Positions 15,761 through 25,562 are shown, counted from the first letter of the stretch. The stretch is DNA of 64,000 nucleotides from Oceanococcus sp. HetDA_MAG_MS8 (GCA_019192445.1 JAHCMK010000008.1:1-64000), one strand, 5' to 3'. Made by a program: numbers and translations. Notes: generated by a model from the sequence alone, not told the origin.

Positions 15761-17521
15761 GTGCCCTCCACACGTCGCGACTTTCTTGCGCGCTCAGCAG
15801 CGCTAACGGCGGGCGTACTGCTCACTGGTTGCGAAGGAAATAGCCCGCAAACACTGCGCTCCGTCAAACAGAGCATCTTTCAGCATGGTGTTGCCTCAGG
15901 CGACCCCCTGCAGGATCGGGTGATTTTGTGGACACGCGCTAGTAGGGTCGGCGACGGCACAGTCATTGACTGGGTGGTGGCTCGCGACCCGCAGTTGCAG
16001 CAAGTGGTGCGGCGCAGTGGTGATGGGGTGGACCAACAACCGCAAGTGGTGGAGGCTGCACGCGACTTCACGGTGAAGCTGGATGTATCCGGCCTGCAGC
16101 CGGGTACCACTTACTACTACCAGTTCACCATTGACGGCGAAGCGTCTCCGATTGGACGGACCAAAACTTTGCCATCGGCAGGTGTAGACCGGGTCCGATT
16201 AGGCCTCGTGGCCTGCTCCAATTTCAGCAATGGCTGGTTCAATGCTTACAAGGTCTTGGCCCGACGGGATGTGGACGCCGTTCTCCACGTTGGAGATTAC
16301 TTCTACGAGTACTCGGGTAGTAACAGCCCCATCGGGCGCCCACATGAGCCGGAAAAAGAGACAGTAAGCCTCAGCGATTACCGCATGCGACATGCGCAGT
16401 ATCGGACCGATCCCGACTTGGCCGAGATGACCCGCCAACATCCGCTCATCGCCGTTTGGGATGACCACGAATCCGCTAATAATTCCTGGATTGATGGGGC
16501 CGAGGAGCATGACCCTGCTACCGAAGGCGATTGGGACACGCGCAAAAGCGCTGCAGCTCTTGCCTATGCCGAATGGATGCCCATCCGTCTGCCCAAGCCT
16601 CAGGACCCGCTCACCATTTGGCGCCGCTTCGAGTTCGGTGACCTCGTCGACTTATTCATGCTGGATACGCGCCTACAACGGAATGCCCCGGAGATCGAGA
16701 CCATCAACGACCCGGCGGCCGACGACCCCAGTCGGAGCATGCTGGGCGCCGAGCAAAAGGCCTGGCTGAAGGAAGGCCTGCAGCAGTCCGCCAGCCGCAA
16801 TGCCGCCTGGCGCATTCTAGGTCAGCAAACCATGATCTCGCCGCACCGCGGCTTTCTACAGGGGGAAGTCCCTCTGCCCTATCTGCCCGAAGAGGTAGCG
16901 CAGGAAATGGGCATTCGCCAAGGTGGCGGCAACGAAGGCACCGATAATTGGGCTGCCTATGTGGCCGAGCGCAACGAGTTGATGGCTTTTTTGCGCGACG
17001 GCGGCATCGCCAACAATGTGGTGCTCACCGGCGATATCCACACCGCCTGGGCCGCCGACATCACCGAAGACCCGTATACGCTGTTTAACCCCATCACCCC
17101 CAATATCACGGGCGTACCCGGGTACAACCCCATCACCGGCCAAGGCTCGGTCGGCGTGGAATTTGTGGCTATGAGCGTCACTTCCAACAACGCCATCGAC
17201 TTCGTTCCCGACGCCCAAACGGCAGCCGAAGTGGCTGCCGAGGGCTATAACCTAGGCGTAGAGCTAGGCAACCCCAATGTGATGCACCACAACGCCGCTA
17301 TTCACGGCTTTGTGCTGATTGATGCCACCCCAGACCGTATTCAGGGCGAGTTTTGGCAAACGGGGCCGGCCTCGATCCCCTTCGCTGACACTGCGGACGC
17401 CACCCTGGACGAGGCTTGGCAATCCCGCCGGGGCGCCCCTGGCGCTATTGGGACTGATCATCTAGTGCCGGCGCTTGGTGCCAGTGACCCCCGTGCGAAC
17501 GCGCCGACACTGGCACCCTAA
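15761..17521 (+). CDS. phoD: Alkaline phosphatase D family metallophosphatase, Tat-exported
   Basis: A 586-residue PhoD-type phosphatase/phosphodiesterase. The N-terminus STRRDFLARSAALTAGVLL is a twin-arginine signal, so export in folded state is expected. It is followed by the PhoD N-terminal beta domain (about 40-140) and the metallophosphatase core: LVACSNF, VGDYFYEYSG, WDDHESANNSW and VLTGDIHTAW, which carry the metal ligands. A cysteine at the end of the hydrophobic stretch (LTGCEG) may allow lipoprotein anchoring as well. The likely role is phosphate scavenging from organic phosphate esters. The start is GTG at 15761 with GGAGA upstream. No Pho box could be identified by eye. Confidence 0.88.
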   Translation: MPSTRRDFLARSAALTAGVLLTGCEGNSPQTLRSVKQSIFQHGVASGDPLQDRVILWTRASRVGDGTVIDWVVARDPQLQQVVRRSGDGVDQQPQVVEAARDFTVKLDVSGLQPGTTYYYQFTIDGEASPIGRTKTLPSAGVDRVRLGLVACSNFSNGWFNAYKVLARRDVDAVLHVGDYFYEYSGSNSPIGRPHEPEKETVSLSDYRMRHAQYRTDPDLAEMTRQHPLIAVWDDHESANNSWIDGAEEHDPATEGDWDTRKSAAALAYAEWMPIRLPKPQDPLTIWRRFEFGDLVDLFMLDTRLQRNAPEIETINDPAADDPSRSMLGAEQKAWLKEGLQQSASRNAAWRILGQQTMISPHRGFLQGEVPLPYLPEEVAQEMGIRQGGGNEGTDNWAAYVAERNELMAFLRDGGIANNVVLTGDIHTAWAADITEDPYTLFNPITPNITGVPGYNPITGQGSVGVEFVAMSVTSNNAIDFVPDAQTAAEVAAEGYNLGVELGNPNVMHHNAAIHGFVLIDATPDRIQGEFWQTGPASIPFADTADATLDEAWQSRRGAPGAIGTDHLVPALGASDPRANAPTLAP

Positions 17522-17753
17522 CTGGAGTCCGGTCACCCAGCCTCACTGAGATGACATATTTCTTTGCCTCGCTATCTATTGGGCCTGATCTCAAATGCAG
17601 CTTAATCCCAGCTAGAAGAAGAGCGAAAATGCCGTCTCGATACCTTTCGCCGAGGTTACACCGCGGTAGGTGCCACCGGCGCACCACTGAGACCAAAGAC
17701 TAGAATCATTGGTGGTTGCTGGCGTTTGCATCTGCCAGATGAGCAGCGTGTTT
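17522..17753. other. Convergent spacer without a recognisable gene
   Basis: The spacer between the converging phosphatase and alcohol dehydrogenase genes has no supported coding region, RNA gene or clear terminator. A short minus-strand frame reaches into it but ends without family resemblance. Confidence 0.4.
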
Positions 17754-18791
17754 TCAGCTAAGCTCTGAGGCCAAAGGCTGATCCTGCTCCAACACCACCC
17801 GGTAGCGCGCCTTACCGGCGCGGGCGTGGTCAATAGCGGCGTTCACCTCCGACATGGGGAAGGTCTGCACTTGGGGCTGGATGTTATGACGGGCACAAAA
17901 CTCCAGCATTTGCCGGGTTGTTGTGGGCGTGCCCATGGGGGAACCCGATAGGCTGCGCTGGCCTCCAATGAGGGAAAAAGCGGGCACGGGCACCGGCTCT
18001 AGCACAGCGCCCACAAAGTGCAGGCGGCCTTTGGGTGCCAGGGCCTGGAGGTAGCGCTGCCAATCCAGCGGCACGTTCACGGTGACCAGCACCACATCAT
18101 GCCGGCCGGCCTCGCCTTTGAGCGCCTCTTTGTCGCGGCTATTCACCACGCGGTGCGCGCCTAATTCTTGAGCTTCATCGGCTTTGTCAGGCGATGAGGA
18201 CAAGGCCGTCACCTCACAGCCCCAGGCCTTGGCGAACTGCAACGCCAGATGGCCCAACCCACCCACGCCTACCACCGCCACGCGGTCGGTCGGCTTAATG
18301 TCGAAGGCCACAAAGGGATGAAATACGGTAATCCCCCCGCAGAACAAGGGCCCCGCACTAATAGGGTCTAAGGCATCAGGAATGGGAATGGTCCACATCC
18401 AGTGAGCGCGCACCACTTGGGCAAAGCCGCCATGCCGGCCAACAATGGTTTCGGCGCTTTGGCCGCAGAGGTTCTGCGCGCCGTCCAAGCAGCTCGCGCA
18501 GCCGCCACAAGCGTGGCTGAACCAGCCTAGCCCCACCCGTTCGCCAAGCTCAGGACCTTGTGCTGCAGCCCCTTTGGCGATAACCCGGCCCACCACTTCA
18601 TGACCGGGTACCAAGGGGTAGTCACTCCGCCCCCACTCGTTATCCAACATGGACAGGTCGGAATGACACAAACCGCAGCTCTCGACCGCAATTTCCACCT
18701 CATTCTCGCCCAGTGGACCCGCCTCGATGGTGGTTTGGCTGAGTTTGCCTCCGACTTCAGTCGCGGCCCAGGCCTGATAGCGTGTGGTCAT
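17754..18791 (-). CDS. Zinc-dependent alcohol dehydrogenase / aldehyde reductase (Ahr-YahK class)
   Basis: A 345-residue medium-chain dehydrogenase. The catalytic zinc site is CGLCHSD with GHE (about residues 39-66) and a third ligand in GPLFCGG (about 149-155). The structural zinc loop is [15 protein letters not shown] (about 95-109). The cofactor fold shows [17 protein letters not shown], and SSPDK after the second strand suggests NADPH preference. This layout fits the cinnamyl-alcohol/aldehyde-reductase branch (E. coli Ahr and YahK), which reduces many aldehydes. With the fatty acyl reductase nearby, a fatty aldehyde substrate is possible but not shown. It is divergent from fabH; the two start codons lie about 70 bp apart. 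Confidence 0.88.
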   Translation of the reverse strand: MTTRYQAWAATEVGGKLSQTTIEAGPLGENEVEIAVESCGLCHSDLSMLDNEWGRSDYPLVPGHEVVGRVIAKGAAAQGPELGERVGLGWFSHACGGCASCLDGAQNLCGQSAETIVGRHGGFAQVVRAHWMWTIPIPDALDPISAGPLFCGGITVFHPFVAFDIKPTDRVAVVGVGGLGHLALQFAKAWGCEVTALSSSPDKADEAQELGAHRVVNSRDKEALKGEAGRHDVVLVTVNVPLDWQRYLQALAPKGRLHFVGAVLEPVPVPAFSLIGGQRSLSGSPMGTPTTTRQMLEFCARHNIQPQVQTFPMSEVNAAIDHARAGKARYRVVLEQDQPLASELS

Positions 18792-18862
18792 GTAAGGTGT
18801 CTCCGGCAGGGTGGAGCGTCACGGTAACCGACCCAGATGCCCGCCGCCACTCCGGAGGAAGA

Positions 18863-19822
18863 GTGTACGCACGCATAAGTGGAACTGGGAGCTACCTGCC
18901 CCAGCGCCAGGTTCATAACACAGAGCTGGAACAGCGCATCGACACCAGCGATGCCTGGATCTTCCAGCGCACCGGCATTCGCTCCCGTCATGTGGCTGCG
19001 GACGATGAGTGCAGCTCTGATCTGGGCGTAGCCGCGGCCCGCCAAGCTTTGGACGCGGCCCAGCTCAGTCCTGCCGATATCGACCTAGTCATTGTGGCCA
19101 CCACCACACCCGATTTGGTCTTTCCCTCCACCGCCTGCATCGTGCAGCGCCAATTGGGTATCCCCGAGGGGGCCGCAGCCTTCGATATTCAAGCGGTCTG
19201 CAGCGGCTTTGTCTATGCCTTGGCCGTAGCCGACAAATTCATTGCCAGCGGGCAGCATCGACATGCTTTGGTGATTGGTAGCGAGGTATTCTCGCGCCTA
19301 CTGGACTGGTCCGATCGGCGCACCTGCGTACTTTTTGGAGATGGCGCAGGCGCCGTGGTGCTCAGCCAAAGCCCCACGCCAGGCATTCGCTCCTCGCATC
19401 TGCATGCAGCCGGAGATTACGGTGACATTTTGCAGGTCCGCGGCTCTCCGACCAACCCGGCTCTGGCAGATGGCGTATTTCTGGAAATGGACGGCCAGGC
19501 CGTGTTCCGGTTTGCGGTCAAAGCCCTGGATGGGGTTTGTCGTGAGGCCTTAGAGGCCAATCAGCTCACAGGCCCGCAGATCGATTGGCTGGTGCCCCAT
19601 CAAGCCAACATCCGCATCATCCTGGCCACGGCGGCCAAGCTGGGTTTGCCCGCAGAGCGGGTGATTACCACGGTGGAGAAACAGGGCAACACCTCCGCCG
19701 CATCGGTGCCCTTGGCGTTGGACCAGGCGGTGCGCGATGGCCGTATCCAGCCCGGCCATACGGTCTTGTTGGAAGCCGTCGGCGGGGGCATGACCTGGGG
19801 CGCTGTACTGCTCGACTTCTAG
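18863..19822 (+). CDS. fabH: 3-oxoacyl-ACP synthase III (KAS III)
   Basis: KAS III starts fatty-acid synthesis by condensing an acyl-CoA primer with malonyl-ACP. The triad is complete: cysteine in [11 protein letters not shown], histidine in [10 protein letters not shown] and asparagine in [22 protein letters not shown] near residue 35 is also typical. I chose the GTG at 18863, preceded by GGAGGAA, giving 319 residues, the usual size; the in-frame ATG upstream at 18782 lies inside the divergent dehydrogenase gene. The gene is not in a fab operon but stands before the phenylalanine catabolic cluster, so it may be a second copy with specialised primer use rather than the housekeeping enzyme. 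The following 180-bp spacer holds a possible promoter. Confidence 0.9.
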   Translation: MYARISGTGSYLPQRQVHNTELEQRIDTSDAWIFQRTGIRSRHVAADDECSSDLGVAAARQALDAAQLSPADIDLVIVATTTPDLVFPSTACIVQRQLGIPEGAAAFDIQAVCSGFVYALAVADKFIASGQHRHALVIGSEVFSRLLDWSDRRTCVLFGDGAGAVVLSQSPTPGIRSSHLHAAGDYGDILQVRGSPTNPALADGVFLEMDGQAVFRFAVKALDGVCREALEANQLTGPQIDWLVPHQANIRIILATAAKLGLPAERVITTVEKQGNTSAASVPLALDQAVRDGRIQPGHTVLLEAVGGGMTWGAVLLDF

Positions 19823-19924
19823 CCCGCAGCACAGCTGGCCAACGCTATAGGGTCAGGCCCTGCAGGAAAGGGCTTGCTCTGCGCTGCGGTAGCTCCTAGG
19901 GCCTGGTGACTCCCCTTCGCAGAC

Positions 19925-19953
19925 TTGGGAGGGCCGGTGGCATAGCGTATGCT
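19925..19953 (+). promoter_or_regulatory. Possible sigma-70 promoter for the phenylalanine catabolic cluster
   Basis: TTGGGA (19925-19930), a 17-base spacer and TATGCT (19948-19953) sit about 50 bp ahead of phhA, whose ATG is preceded by GAGGAGA. Each hexamer matches consensus at four of six positions. No activator site was recognised. Confidence 0.35.
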
Positions 19954-20004
19954 TTGCTCTGAGGGTGGTGTCGCGCAAGGAATACTGCCCCTGAGGAGAC
20001 AACC

Positions 20005-20835
20005 ATGGGACAACCAGCCGCGTATACGGCGCATGTTCCGAATGCCAAAGGCTATGTGGACTATTCCACCACCGAGCATTCGACCTGGGCCACCTTAATC
20101 CAACGCCAGCTTGCGGCGGTGGAATCGGTGGCCTGTGCGGAATTTTTGCAGGGCTTAGATGCGCTGCAGCTGCCCCAAGACCGCATCCCTCAGCTACCCG
20201 ACATCAACCGCCGACTCAAGGCCGCAACCGGCTGGGAAGTCGCAGCTGTCCCGGCATTGATCCCATTTTCCGAGTTCTTTGCCTTACTGGCCGCGCGCCG
20301 CTTTCCGGCAGCCACCTTCATTCGGCGCCCGGATGAGCTGGATTACCTGCAAGAGCCCGACATCTTCCATGAAATTTTCGGCCATGTGCCCATGCTCATG
20401 CACCCGGACTTTGCCGAATTTACTGCCCATTACGGCCAGCTTGGCCTCAAGGCACAACCCGCCGAGCGCAGCTATTTGGCCAGGCTGTATTGGTTTACGG
20501 TGGAGTTTGGGCTGATTCAACGCCCGGCGGGTTTGCAGATTTACGGCGGCGGCATCTTGTCCTCCATTGGCGAAACCCAATACGCCCTGCGCAGGGACCA
20601 AGCGCGACATAGCCCCTTTGACCTGGACACCGTGCTGCGCACTCCTTATCGCATCGACATCATGCAGCCGCAGTACTACCTGTTGGACGACTTCCGCACC
20701 CTGCTCGATCTCACCCGTATCGACCTGATGGCCCATGTGCGCGAGGCCATGTCCAAGCCTTTGCTTCCGGCGCTGTTCTCTGCCGGCTCTCCAACTGGCT
20801 CGACCCGTAGCCATATGGCCAACGATCACTACTGA
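20005..20835 (+). CDS. phhA: Phenylalanine 4-monooxygenase
   Basis: Pterin- and iron-dependent hydroxylase converting phenylalanine to tyrosine, the entry step of the cluster. The 276-residue length matches bacterial single-domain enzymes. Iron ligands are visible: the two histidines of IFHEIFGHVPMLMHP (about residues 122-136) and the glutamate of YWFTVEFGLI (about 163-172). GGGILSSIGETQYAL follows as in the family. The last 20 residues are a Ser/Gly/Thr-rich tail not needed for catalysis. No pterin carbinolamine dehydratase (phhB), often adjacent in Pseudomonas, is present nearby. The gene is followed after 34 bp by hpd in the same direction. Confidence 0.95.
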   Translation: MGQPAAYTAHVPNAKGYVDYSTTEHSTWATLIQRQLAAVESVACAEFLQGLDALQLPQDRIPQLPDINRRLKAATGWEVAAVPALIPFSEFFALLAARRFPAATFIRRPDELDYLQEPDIFHEIFGHVPMLMHPDFAEFTAHYGQLGLKAQPAERSYLARLYWFTVEFGLIQRPAGLQIYGGGILSSIGETQYALRRDQARHSPFDLDTVLRTPYRIDIMQPQYYLLDDFRTLLDLTRIDLMAHVREAMSKPLLPALFSAGSPTGSTRSHMANDHY

Positions 20836-20869
20836 GGCCACCGGCCCTCTCATCCATGCGAGTTCGCCC

Positions 20870-21949
20870 ATGACCACCAACAACAGCAACCCCCTCGGCA
20901 CCGATGGATTCGACTTTGTCGAATTTACGGCCCCTACCGCCGCCGGTATTGACCAGCTGCATACGCTCTTCGAGCTGCTGGGCTTTAGCGCCATCGCCAA
21001 ACATCGCAGCAAAGACGTCACCCTGTACAAACAGGGCGATATTCATTTCTTGATCAACGCCACGCCTTATTCGCACTTCCAGCAGTTTGCGCATGCGCAC
21101 GGGCCTTCGGCGTGCGCCATGGGCTGGCGGGTGAACAATGCGCCTGCCGCTTTGGAATATGCCATCTCCAGAGGGGCGCATCGTTTCGATGCCCCCTGCG
21201 ATTTCATGGAACTCAAAATGCCGGCCGTTTACGGCATTGGCTCCAGCGTGCTGTATTTCACCGACCGCTACGGCGAACAGTCCATCTTCGACGTGGACTT
21301 CGTTCCTCTAGAGGACGCCGATGAAGACACCAGCGGCGTCGGCCTGCACACCATCGACCACCTCACGCATAACGTAGAGCGCGGCAACATGGATAACTGG
21401 GCGGGTTTCTACGAAAACATCGGCAATTTCAAAGAAATTCGCTATTTCGACATTGAAGGCAAACTGACCGGCCTGCTCTCCCGCGCGATGACCAGCCCCT
21501 GCGGCAAGATCCGCATACCGATCAATGAGTCTGCCGATGAACATTCCCAAATTGAGGAGTTCTTGCGCGAATATCGGGGGGAAGGTATCCAGCATATTGC
21601 CCTGGCCACCGATGATATTTATGCCACTGTGGCCGCTTTACGAGAGCGCGGCGTGGTGTTTATGGACACGCCAGACACCTACTACGACAAGCTCGATACG
21701 CGCCTCCCCGGGCATGGCGAGTCCGTGGACGACCTGCGCAAACTACGCATATTGGTGGATGGTGCTCCCGCCGATGGCGGCGGCATCCTCCTGCAGATTT
21801 TCACCAGCACGGTAATTGGCCCCATCTTTTTCGAGATTATCCAGCGCAAGGGCGATGAAGGCTTTGGCGAGGGCAACTTCAAAGCCTTGTTTGAATCCAT
21901 CGAAGAAGACCAAATCCGCCGGGGCGTGATTCAAGACAAGGCCTCCTAA
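20870..21949 (+). CDS. hpd: 4-hydroxyphenylpyruvate dioxygenase
   Basis: Converts 4-hydroxyphenylpyruvate to homogentisate using non-haem iron and oxygen. The 359-residue protein consists of two vicinal-oxygen-chelate domains. Iron ligands lie in the second: histidines in TIDHLTHNV (about 160-168) and GIQHIALATDDIY (about 239-251), and glutamate in FFEIIQRKG (about 318-326). The conserved C-terminal GFGEGNFKALFESIE is present. I chose the ATG at 20870; an upstream frame at 20735 lies inside phhA. The stop is followed after two bases by the next start, so co-translation with hmgA is likely. Confidence 0.95.
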   Translation: MTTNNSNPLGTDGFDFVEFTAPTAAGIDQLHTLFELLGFSAIAKHRSKDVTLYKQGDIHFLINATPYSHFQQFAHAHGPSACAMGWRVNNAPAALEYAISRGAHRFDAPCDFMELKMPAVYGIGSSVLYFTDRYGEQSIFDVDFVPLEDADEDTSGVGLHTIDHLTHNVERGNMDNWAGFYENIGNFKEIRYFDIEGKLTGLLSRAMTSPCGKIRIPINESADEHSQIEEFLREYRGEGIQHIALATDDIYATVAALRERGVVFMDTPDTYYDKLDTRLPGHGESVDDLRKLRILVDGAPADGGGILLQIFTSTVIGPIFFEIIQRKGDEGFGEGNFKALFESIEEDQIRRGVIQDKAS

Positions 21950-21951
21950 AC

Positions 21952-23097
21952 ATGGGACGCCAATGGATTCGGATTCCGCAGCGCGCCGGTGTGCATTCGC
22001 GCCAAGCGCACTGCGACCTGCCCCAAGAGGCGCCTTTTGAGCGGGAAATGGGCAAGGCGGGCTTTTTTGGCCCCACCGCGCATTTTCATCACCGGCACCC
22101 TCCAACCGCGTGGACTCAATGGGAAGGGCCATTGCAGCCGCGGGCATTGGATCTCACCCTGTGCAACGACCGCAGCACCAACCCCTGGGAGGCCCCGGTC
22201 ATCTTGCACAATGCACATTGCCAAATGCGCTGGTGGCAGTTGCCAGAGTCCATGCCGGCCTTGGCCAGAAACGCCGATGGGGATCAACTGCTGTTCCTGC
22301 ACCACGGTGAGGCCGAGCTGTACTGCGATTGGGGGCACCTCAGCCTCCACAGCGGCGACTATCTCATCCTGCCGCGTGGCAGTTTATGGCGCCTGGAAGT
22401 CAATGCCCCCATCGCGGTATTGATGGTTGAAGCGCGTAATGAAGCCTTTGGCCTACCCGACCGCGGCCTCTTGGGTCCACAGGCCCTATTTGATCCGGCG
22501 GCATTGGACTGTCCGCAGATGGATGCCGCTTTCGTGGCGCAGCAAACCGAAACCTCCACCCAGGTTTGGATCAAGCGCCAAGATCAGCTCAGCACCGTAG
22601 GTTTTGACTTTAATCCCCTGGACGCCTTGGGCTGGCATGGCGACCTGTGTGCCGTGCGCCTGAACTGGCGCGATATTCGGCCGGTAATGAGCCCGCGCTA
22701 TCACCTGCCACCGTCTGCGCACACCACCTTCGTCAGCGCACGCTTCGTGGTGTGCACTTTCGTGCCCCGCCCCATGGAAAGCGACCCCGGCGCCCTCAAA
22801 GTGCCCTTCTTCCATAACAACGACGACTTTGACGAAGTGCTGTTCTACCACGCCGGAAACTTCTTCTCGCGCGACAACATCCACCCCGGCATGCTCACTT
22901 GGCACCCCGCAGGCTTCACCCATGGTCCGCATCCCAAAGCATTGGCCAATGCCGCTGATCTAGGAGCCGATGCCAAAACAGACGAAGTGGCCGTCATGAT
23001 TGATACCCGTGACCCTCTGCAAGCCGGCAAGGCCACGGCTCACCTGGAGCAAGCAGACTACCTATACTCCTGGGGAATGCCGCGCCCACAAGTCTGA
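21952..23097 (+). CDS. hmgA: Homogentisate 1,2-dioxygenase, short form
   Basis: Ring-cleaving dioxygenase turning homogentisate into maleylacetoacetate. The C-terminal cupin has NNDDFDEVLFYHAGNFFSRD (about residues 284-303) and WHPAGFTHGPHP (about 316-327), which carry the glutamate and histidine iron ligands and are close to family consensus. At 381 residues it is shorter than the 430-440 residues of the classical Pseudomonas and human enzymes; the N-terminal half is more diverged but keeps HFHHRHPPTAW and the central EARNEAFGLPDRG. This looks like a separate bacterial clade. Position between hpd and fahA supports the assignment strongly. Confidence 0.88.
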   Translation: MGRQWIRIPQRAGVHSRQAHCDLPQEAPFEREMGKAGFFGPTAHFHHRHPPTAWTQWEGPLQPRALDLTLCNDRSTNPWEAPVILHNAHCQMRWWQLPESMPALARNADGDQLLFLHHGEAELYCDWGHLSLHSGDYLILPRGSLWRLEVNAPIAVLMVEARNEAFGLPDRGLLGPQALFDPAALDCPQMDAAFVAQQTETSTQVWIKRQDQLSTVGFDFNPLDALGWHGDLCAVRLNWRDIRPVMSPRYHLPPSAHTTFVSARFVVCTFVPRPMESDPGALKVPFFHNNDDFDEVLFYHAGNFFSRDNIHPGMLTWHPAGFTHGPHPKALANAADLGADAKTDEVAVMIDTRDPLQAGKATAHLEQADYLYSWGMPRPQV

Positions 23098-23174
23098 AAA
23101 CACAGGGCCGGCGCGATGACACGCTTGTTGGGGCAAGCCTACACACCACACCGTGATCGATTATGGAAGGACGC

Positions 23175-23780
23175 ATGCAGCTACTAGGATCATTAACCTC
23201 GCCCTACGTGCGGCTAGTACGGGTACTACTCGCAGAAAAGGGACTGGCTGATGAAGTCGAGCTAGTACTCACCAACCCCATGGCCGACAGCCCAGAGCTG
23301 CGCGCTGCCAACCCTCTGGGTAAGGTCCCGGCGTTGGTGAACACTCCCGTGGGCACCTTGTTTGACAGCCGCCTCATTTGCGAGTTTTTGGATGCCTGGC
23401 ATCCACACCCCTCACTGATCCCCAGCCATGGCAGCGAGCGCTGGGATTGCTTGCAGCGTGTGGTGCTGGCGCAAGGCTTGATGGACGCCGCTGTCGCCAC
23501 GGTATTTGAGCGCGGCCGCCCAGAGGCCAATCAATCACCCCTGTGGCTACAACGTTGGGATACCGCCATGGACGCCGCTTTGCAGCAAATCAGTCAACAA
23601 GATCTAGACCCCGCTGCAACCGACCTAGGGCGGGCCACTACAGCCGTGGCCCTGGGTTACCTGGACTTTCGTCATCCGCATAAACTTTGGCGTGACCATT
23701 ATCCGGCCCTAGCCGCCTGGGCCGATACCTGGATGGCTCGGCCATCTATGCAGACCACCCAGCCCCCTAAAGACGCTTAA
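23175..23780 (+). CDS. Glutathione S-transferase family protein
   Basis: A 201-residue two-domain GST. The thioredoxin-like domain opens with SLTSPYVRLVRVLLAEKG (about residues 5-22), where the serine would activate glutathione, and has NPLGKVPALV with the cis-proline and the DSRLICEFLD glutathione-binding turn. The C-terminal helical domain ends in a DFRHPHKLW segment. The ATG at 23175 follows GGAAGG and is preferred over one four codons upstream. It lies inside the phenylalanine cluster but differs from the true maleylacetoacetate isomerase downstream, so it is a second, unassigned GST. A 119-bp gap to fahA suggests a possible internal promoter. Confidence 0.85.
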   Translation: MQLLGSLTSPYVRLVRVLLAEKGLADEVELVLTNPMADSPELRAANPLGKVPALVNTPVGTLFDSRLICEFLDAWHPHPSLIPSHGSERWDCLQRVVLAQGLMDAAVATVFERGRPEANQSPLWLQRWDTAMDAALQQISQQDLDPAATDLGRATTAVALGYLDFRHPHKLWRDHYPALAAWADTWMARPSMQTTQPPKDA

Positions 23781-23899
23781 ACAGAACACCTTGGGCCTGG
23801 GTACCCTTCCAAGATGCAGGGTATGAACTTGCGCCTACTTGTCTGGCGCGCATACTGGATACACTTCGCTTTAGGCCCGTCACTCGCAGGAGCTTATGT

Positions 23900-24919
23900 A
23901 TGAAACTGGCCTCGCTCAAAGCCCCATCCCGCGATGGTCAATTAGTCGTCGTCAGCCAAGATGGCCGAGTCTGTGCGCCGGTAGGCAATATTGCTCCCCA
24001 TCTGCGTGGCGCCTTAGAGAACTGGGACGAGGTGTACCCGGCTTTGCAAGACCGTGCCGCCTTGCTCGACCGCGAGCCGGCCCTGGGGGAACCCTTCGAG
24101 CCTCACCAATGTAGCTCGCCACTACCGCGCAGCTGGGCCTGGGCGGATGGCAGCGCCTACGTCAATCATGTGCAACTAGTGCGTCAGGCGCGTGGTGCCC
24201 AGATGCCAGAGTCCTTTTGGACAGATCCCTTGATGTACCAAGGAGGGAGCGACACCTTCCTCGGCCCCTGCGATGACATCCCTTTGGCGGATAACAGCTG
24301 GGGCCTGGATCTGGAAGCCGAAATCGCCGTAGTAACTGGCGATGTTCCCCAAGGGGCCGATTACGCCACGGCTCTCAACGCTATACGGTTAGTCATGCTG
24401 GTGAATGATGTATCGCTACGTAACCTCATTCCAGCAGAACTCGCCAAGGGATTTGGCTTTTTCCAATCCAAGCCCAGTAGTGCCTTCTCACCCTTAGCGC
24501 TCACCCCTGACGCCCTAGAGAGCCAATGGCGTGAGGGCAAGCTTCATGGCGCCCTTCACAGCTTTGTCAACAATCAGCCGCTGGGCCATCCCGATGCTGG
24601 CGTTGACATGACCTTCGACTTTCCCACGCTCATCATGCACGCCGCGCGCACTCGTAGCCTGAGTGCCGGCACCATCATTGGTTCGGGGACAGTGTCCAAC
24701 CGGGATGCCGATGGCGGTCCGGGTCGCCCAGTCAGTGAGGGAGGCTTGGGGTACTCCTGCTTGGCCGAACAGCGCATGGTCGAAACGATTCTGCAGGGGC
24801 AGGCCCGCACTCCATTTCTGCAGGTCGGCGACCGGGTGCGAATTGAAATGCACGATGCCCAGGGCAGCAACCTTTTCGGCACCATCGAGCAAACTGTCGT
24901 GGAACACGCCGGTGCATAG
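23900..24919 (+). CDS. fahA: Fumarylacetoacetate hydrolase family protein
   Basis: Final hydrolase of the homogentisate pathway, splitting fumarylacetoacetate to fumarate and acetoacetate. The 339-residue protein has the FAH fold with metal-binding DLEAEIAVVTGDVP (about residues 136-149) and MLVNDVSLRNLIP, and GFGFFQSKPSSAFSPLAL (the KPxxxF loop). The C-terminal part has GTIIGSGTVSN, also typical. It is shorter than the 420-residue animal enzyme and matches the bacterial form found next to maiA. The ATG at 23900 is preceded by AGGAG. Its last eight bases overlap the start of the isomerase gene. Confidence 0.9.
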   Translation: MKLASLKAPSRDGQLVVVSQDGRVCAPVGNIAPHLRGALENWDEVYPALQDRAALLDREPALGEPFEPHQCSSPLPRSWAWADGSAYVNHVQLVRQARGAQMPESFWTDPLMYQGGSDTFLGPCDDIPLADNSWGLDLEAEIAVVTGDVPQGADYATALNAIRLVMLVNDVSLRNLIPAELAKGFGFFQSKPSSAFSPLALTPDALESQWREGKLHGALHSFVNNQPLGHPDAGVDMTFDFPTLIMHAARTRSLSAGTIIGSGTVSNRDADGGPGRPVSEGGLGYSCLAEQRMVETILQGQARTPFLQVGDRVRIEMHDAQGSNLFGTIEQTVVEHAGA

Positions 24920-25562
24920 CCCATTACGCCTGTACGGCTATTGGCGCAGCTCCTCCACATGGCGCGTTCGTATTGCGCTGGCCCTGAAAGGCTTGGAGGC
25001 GCAGCATTGCCCCATCAACCTCATTCAGGATGGAGGGCAGCAACATTTGCCGGAGCATTTGGCACGCAACCCTCAAGCCCAGGTCCCGGTACTGGAGCAC
25101 AATGGCCGCTGGCTCAGTCAGTCGCTGGCCATCTGCGAATACTTAGATACCCTCAGCACTCAAGGTCGCCTGCTTCCAACCGACCCTTGGCAGGCTGCCC
25201 AGATTCGCTCACTGGCCCAGGTCATCGCCTGTGATATCCAGCCTTTGCAAAACCTACGCGTACTACAAACCGTCGAAGATTGGGGCATCGCAGATCACCG
25301 GGCGCAATGGGCCTCGCATTGGATTAGCCAAGGCCTGACTGCCCTGAACAATCGGGTGGAGCACGCTGCAGACCTATTGAATACAGCAAATTGCCCAGGC
25401 TTGTTTGAGCTCTGCCTCATTCCGCAGCTTTTTAATGCCAGGCGATTCGATATCGATGTTGCTGCCTACCCCGCATTGGAAGCCATCGAGCAAAGCTGCA
25501 TGCAGCAAGATGCCTTTGTTAGCACCCGTCCCGAAAACCAACCTGAGGCCACCTCAGCATGA
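24912..25562 (+). CDS. maiA: Maleylacetoacetate isomerase (zeta GST)
   Basis: Glutathione-dependent isomerase producing fumarylacetoacetate from maleylacetoacetate. The zeta-class signature SSSTWRVRIALALKG lies near residues 11-25, followed by NPQAQVPVLE and QSLAICEYLD. The C-terminal domain has the LRVLQ helix region expected after DIQPLQN. I placed the start at the GTG overlapping the fahA stop (24912-24914), which gives 216 residues, the normal size; a frame extending upstream to 24663 lies wholly inside fahA. The stop overlaps the next ATG by four bases, so fahA, maiA and the synthetase form one translationally coupled block. Confidence 0.9.
   Translation: MHSPLRLYGYWRSSSTWRVRIALALKGLEAQHCPINLIQDGGQQHLPEHLARNPQAQVPVLEHNGRWLSQSLAICEYLDTLSTQGRLLPTDPWQAAQIRSLAQVIACDIQPLQNLRVLQTVEDWGIADHRAQWASHWISQGLTALNNRVEHAADLLNTANCPGLFELCLIPQLFNARRFDIDVAAYPALEAIEQSCMQQDAFVSTRPENQPEATSA

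Noticed and set aside
18782-18862. Upstream ATG start for fabH
   Set aside because: It lies inside the divergent dehydrogenase gene and adds residues not found in FabH; GTG with GGAGGAA fits better.
20284-21030. 248-codon minus-strand frame opposite phhA/hpd
   Set aside because: Both plus-strand genes have full catalytic motifs; the antisense frame has none.
24663-24911. Upstream start for maiA
   Set aside because: The extension lies wholly within fahA in another frame and would add 83 non-homologous residues.
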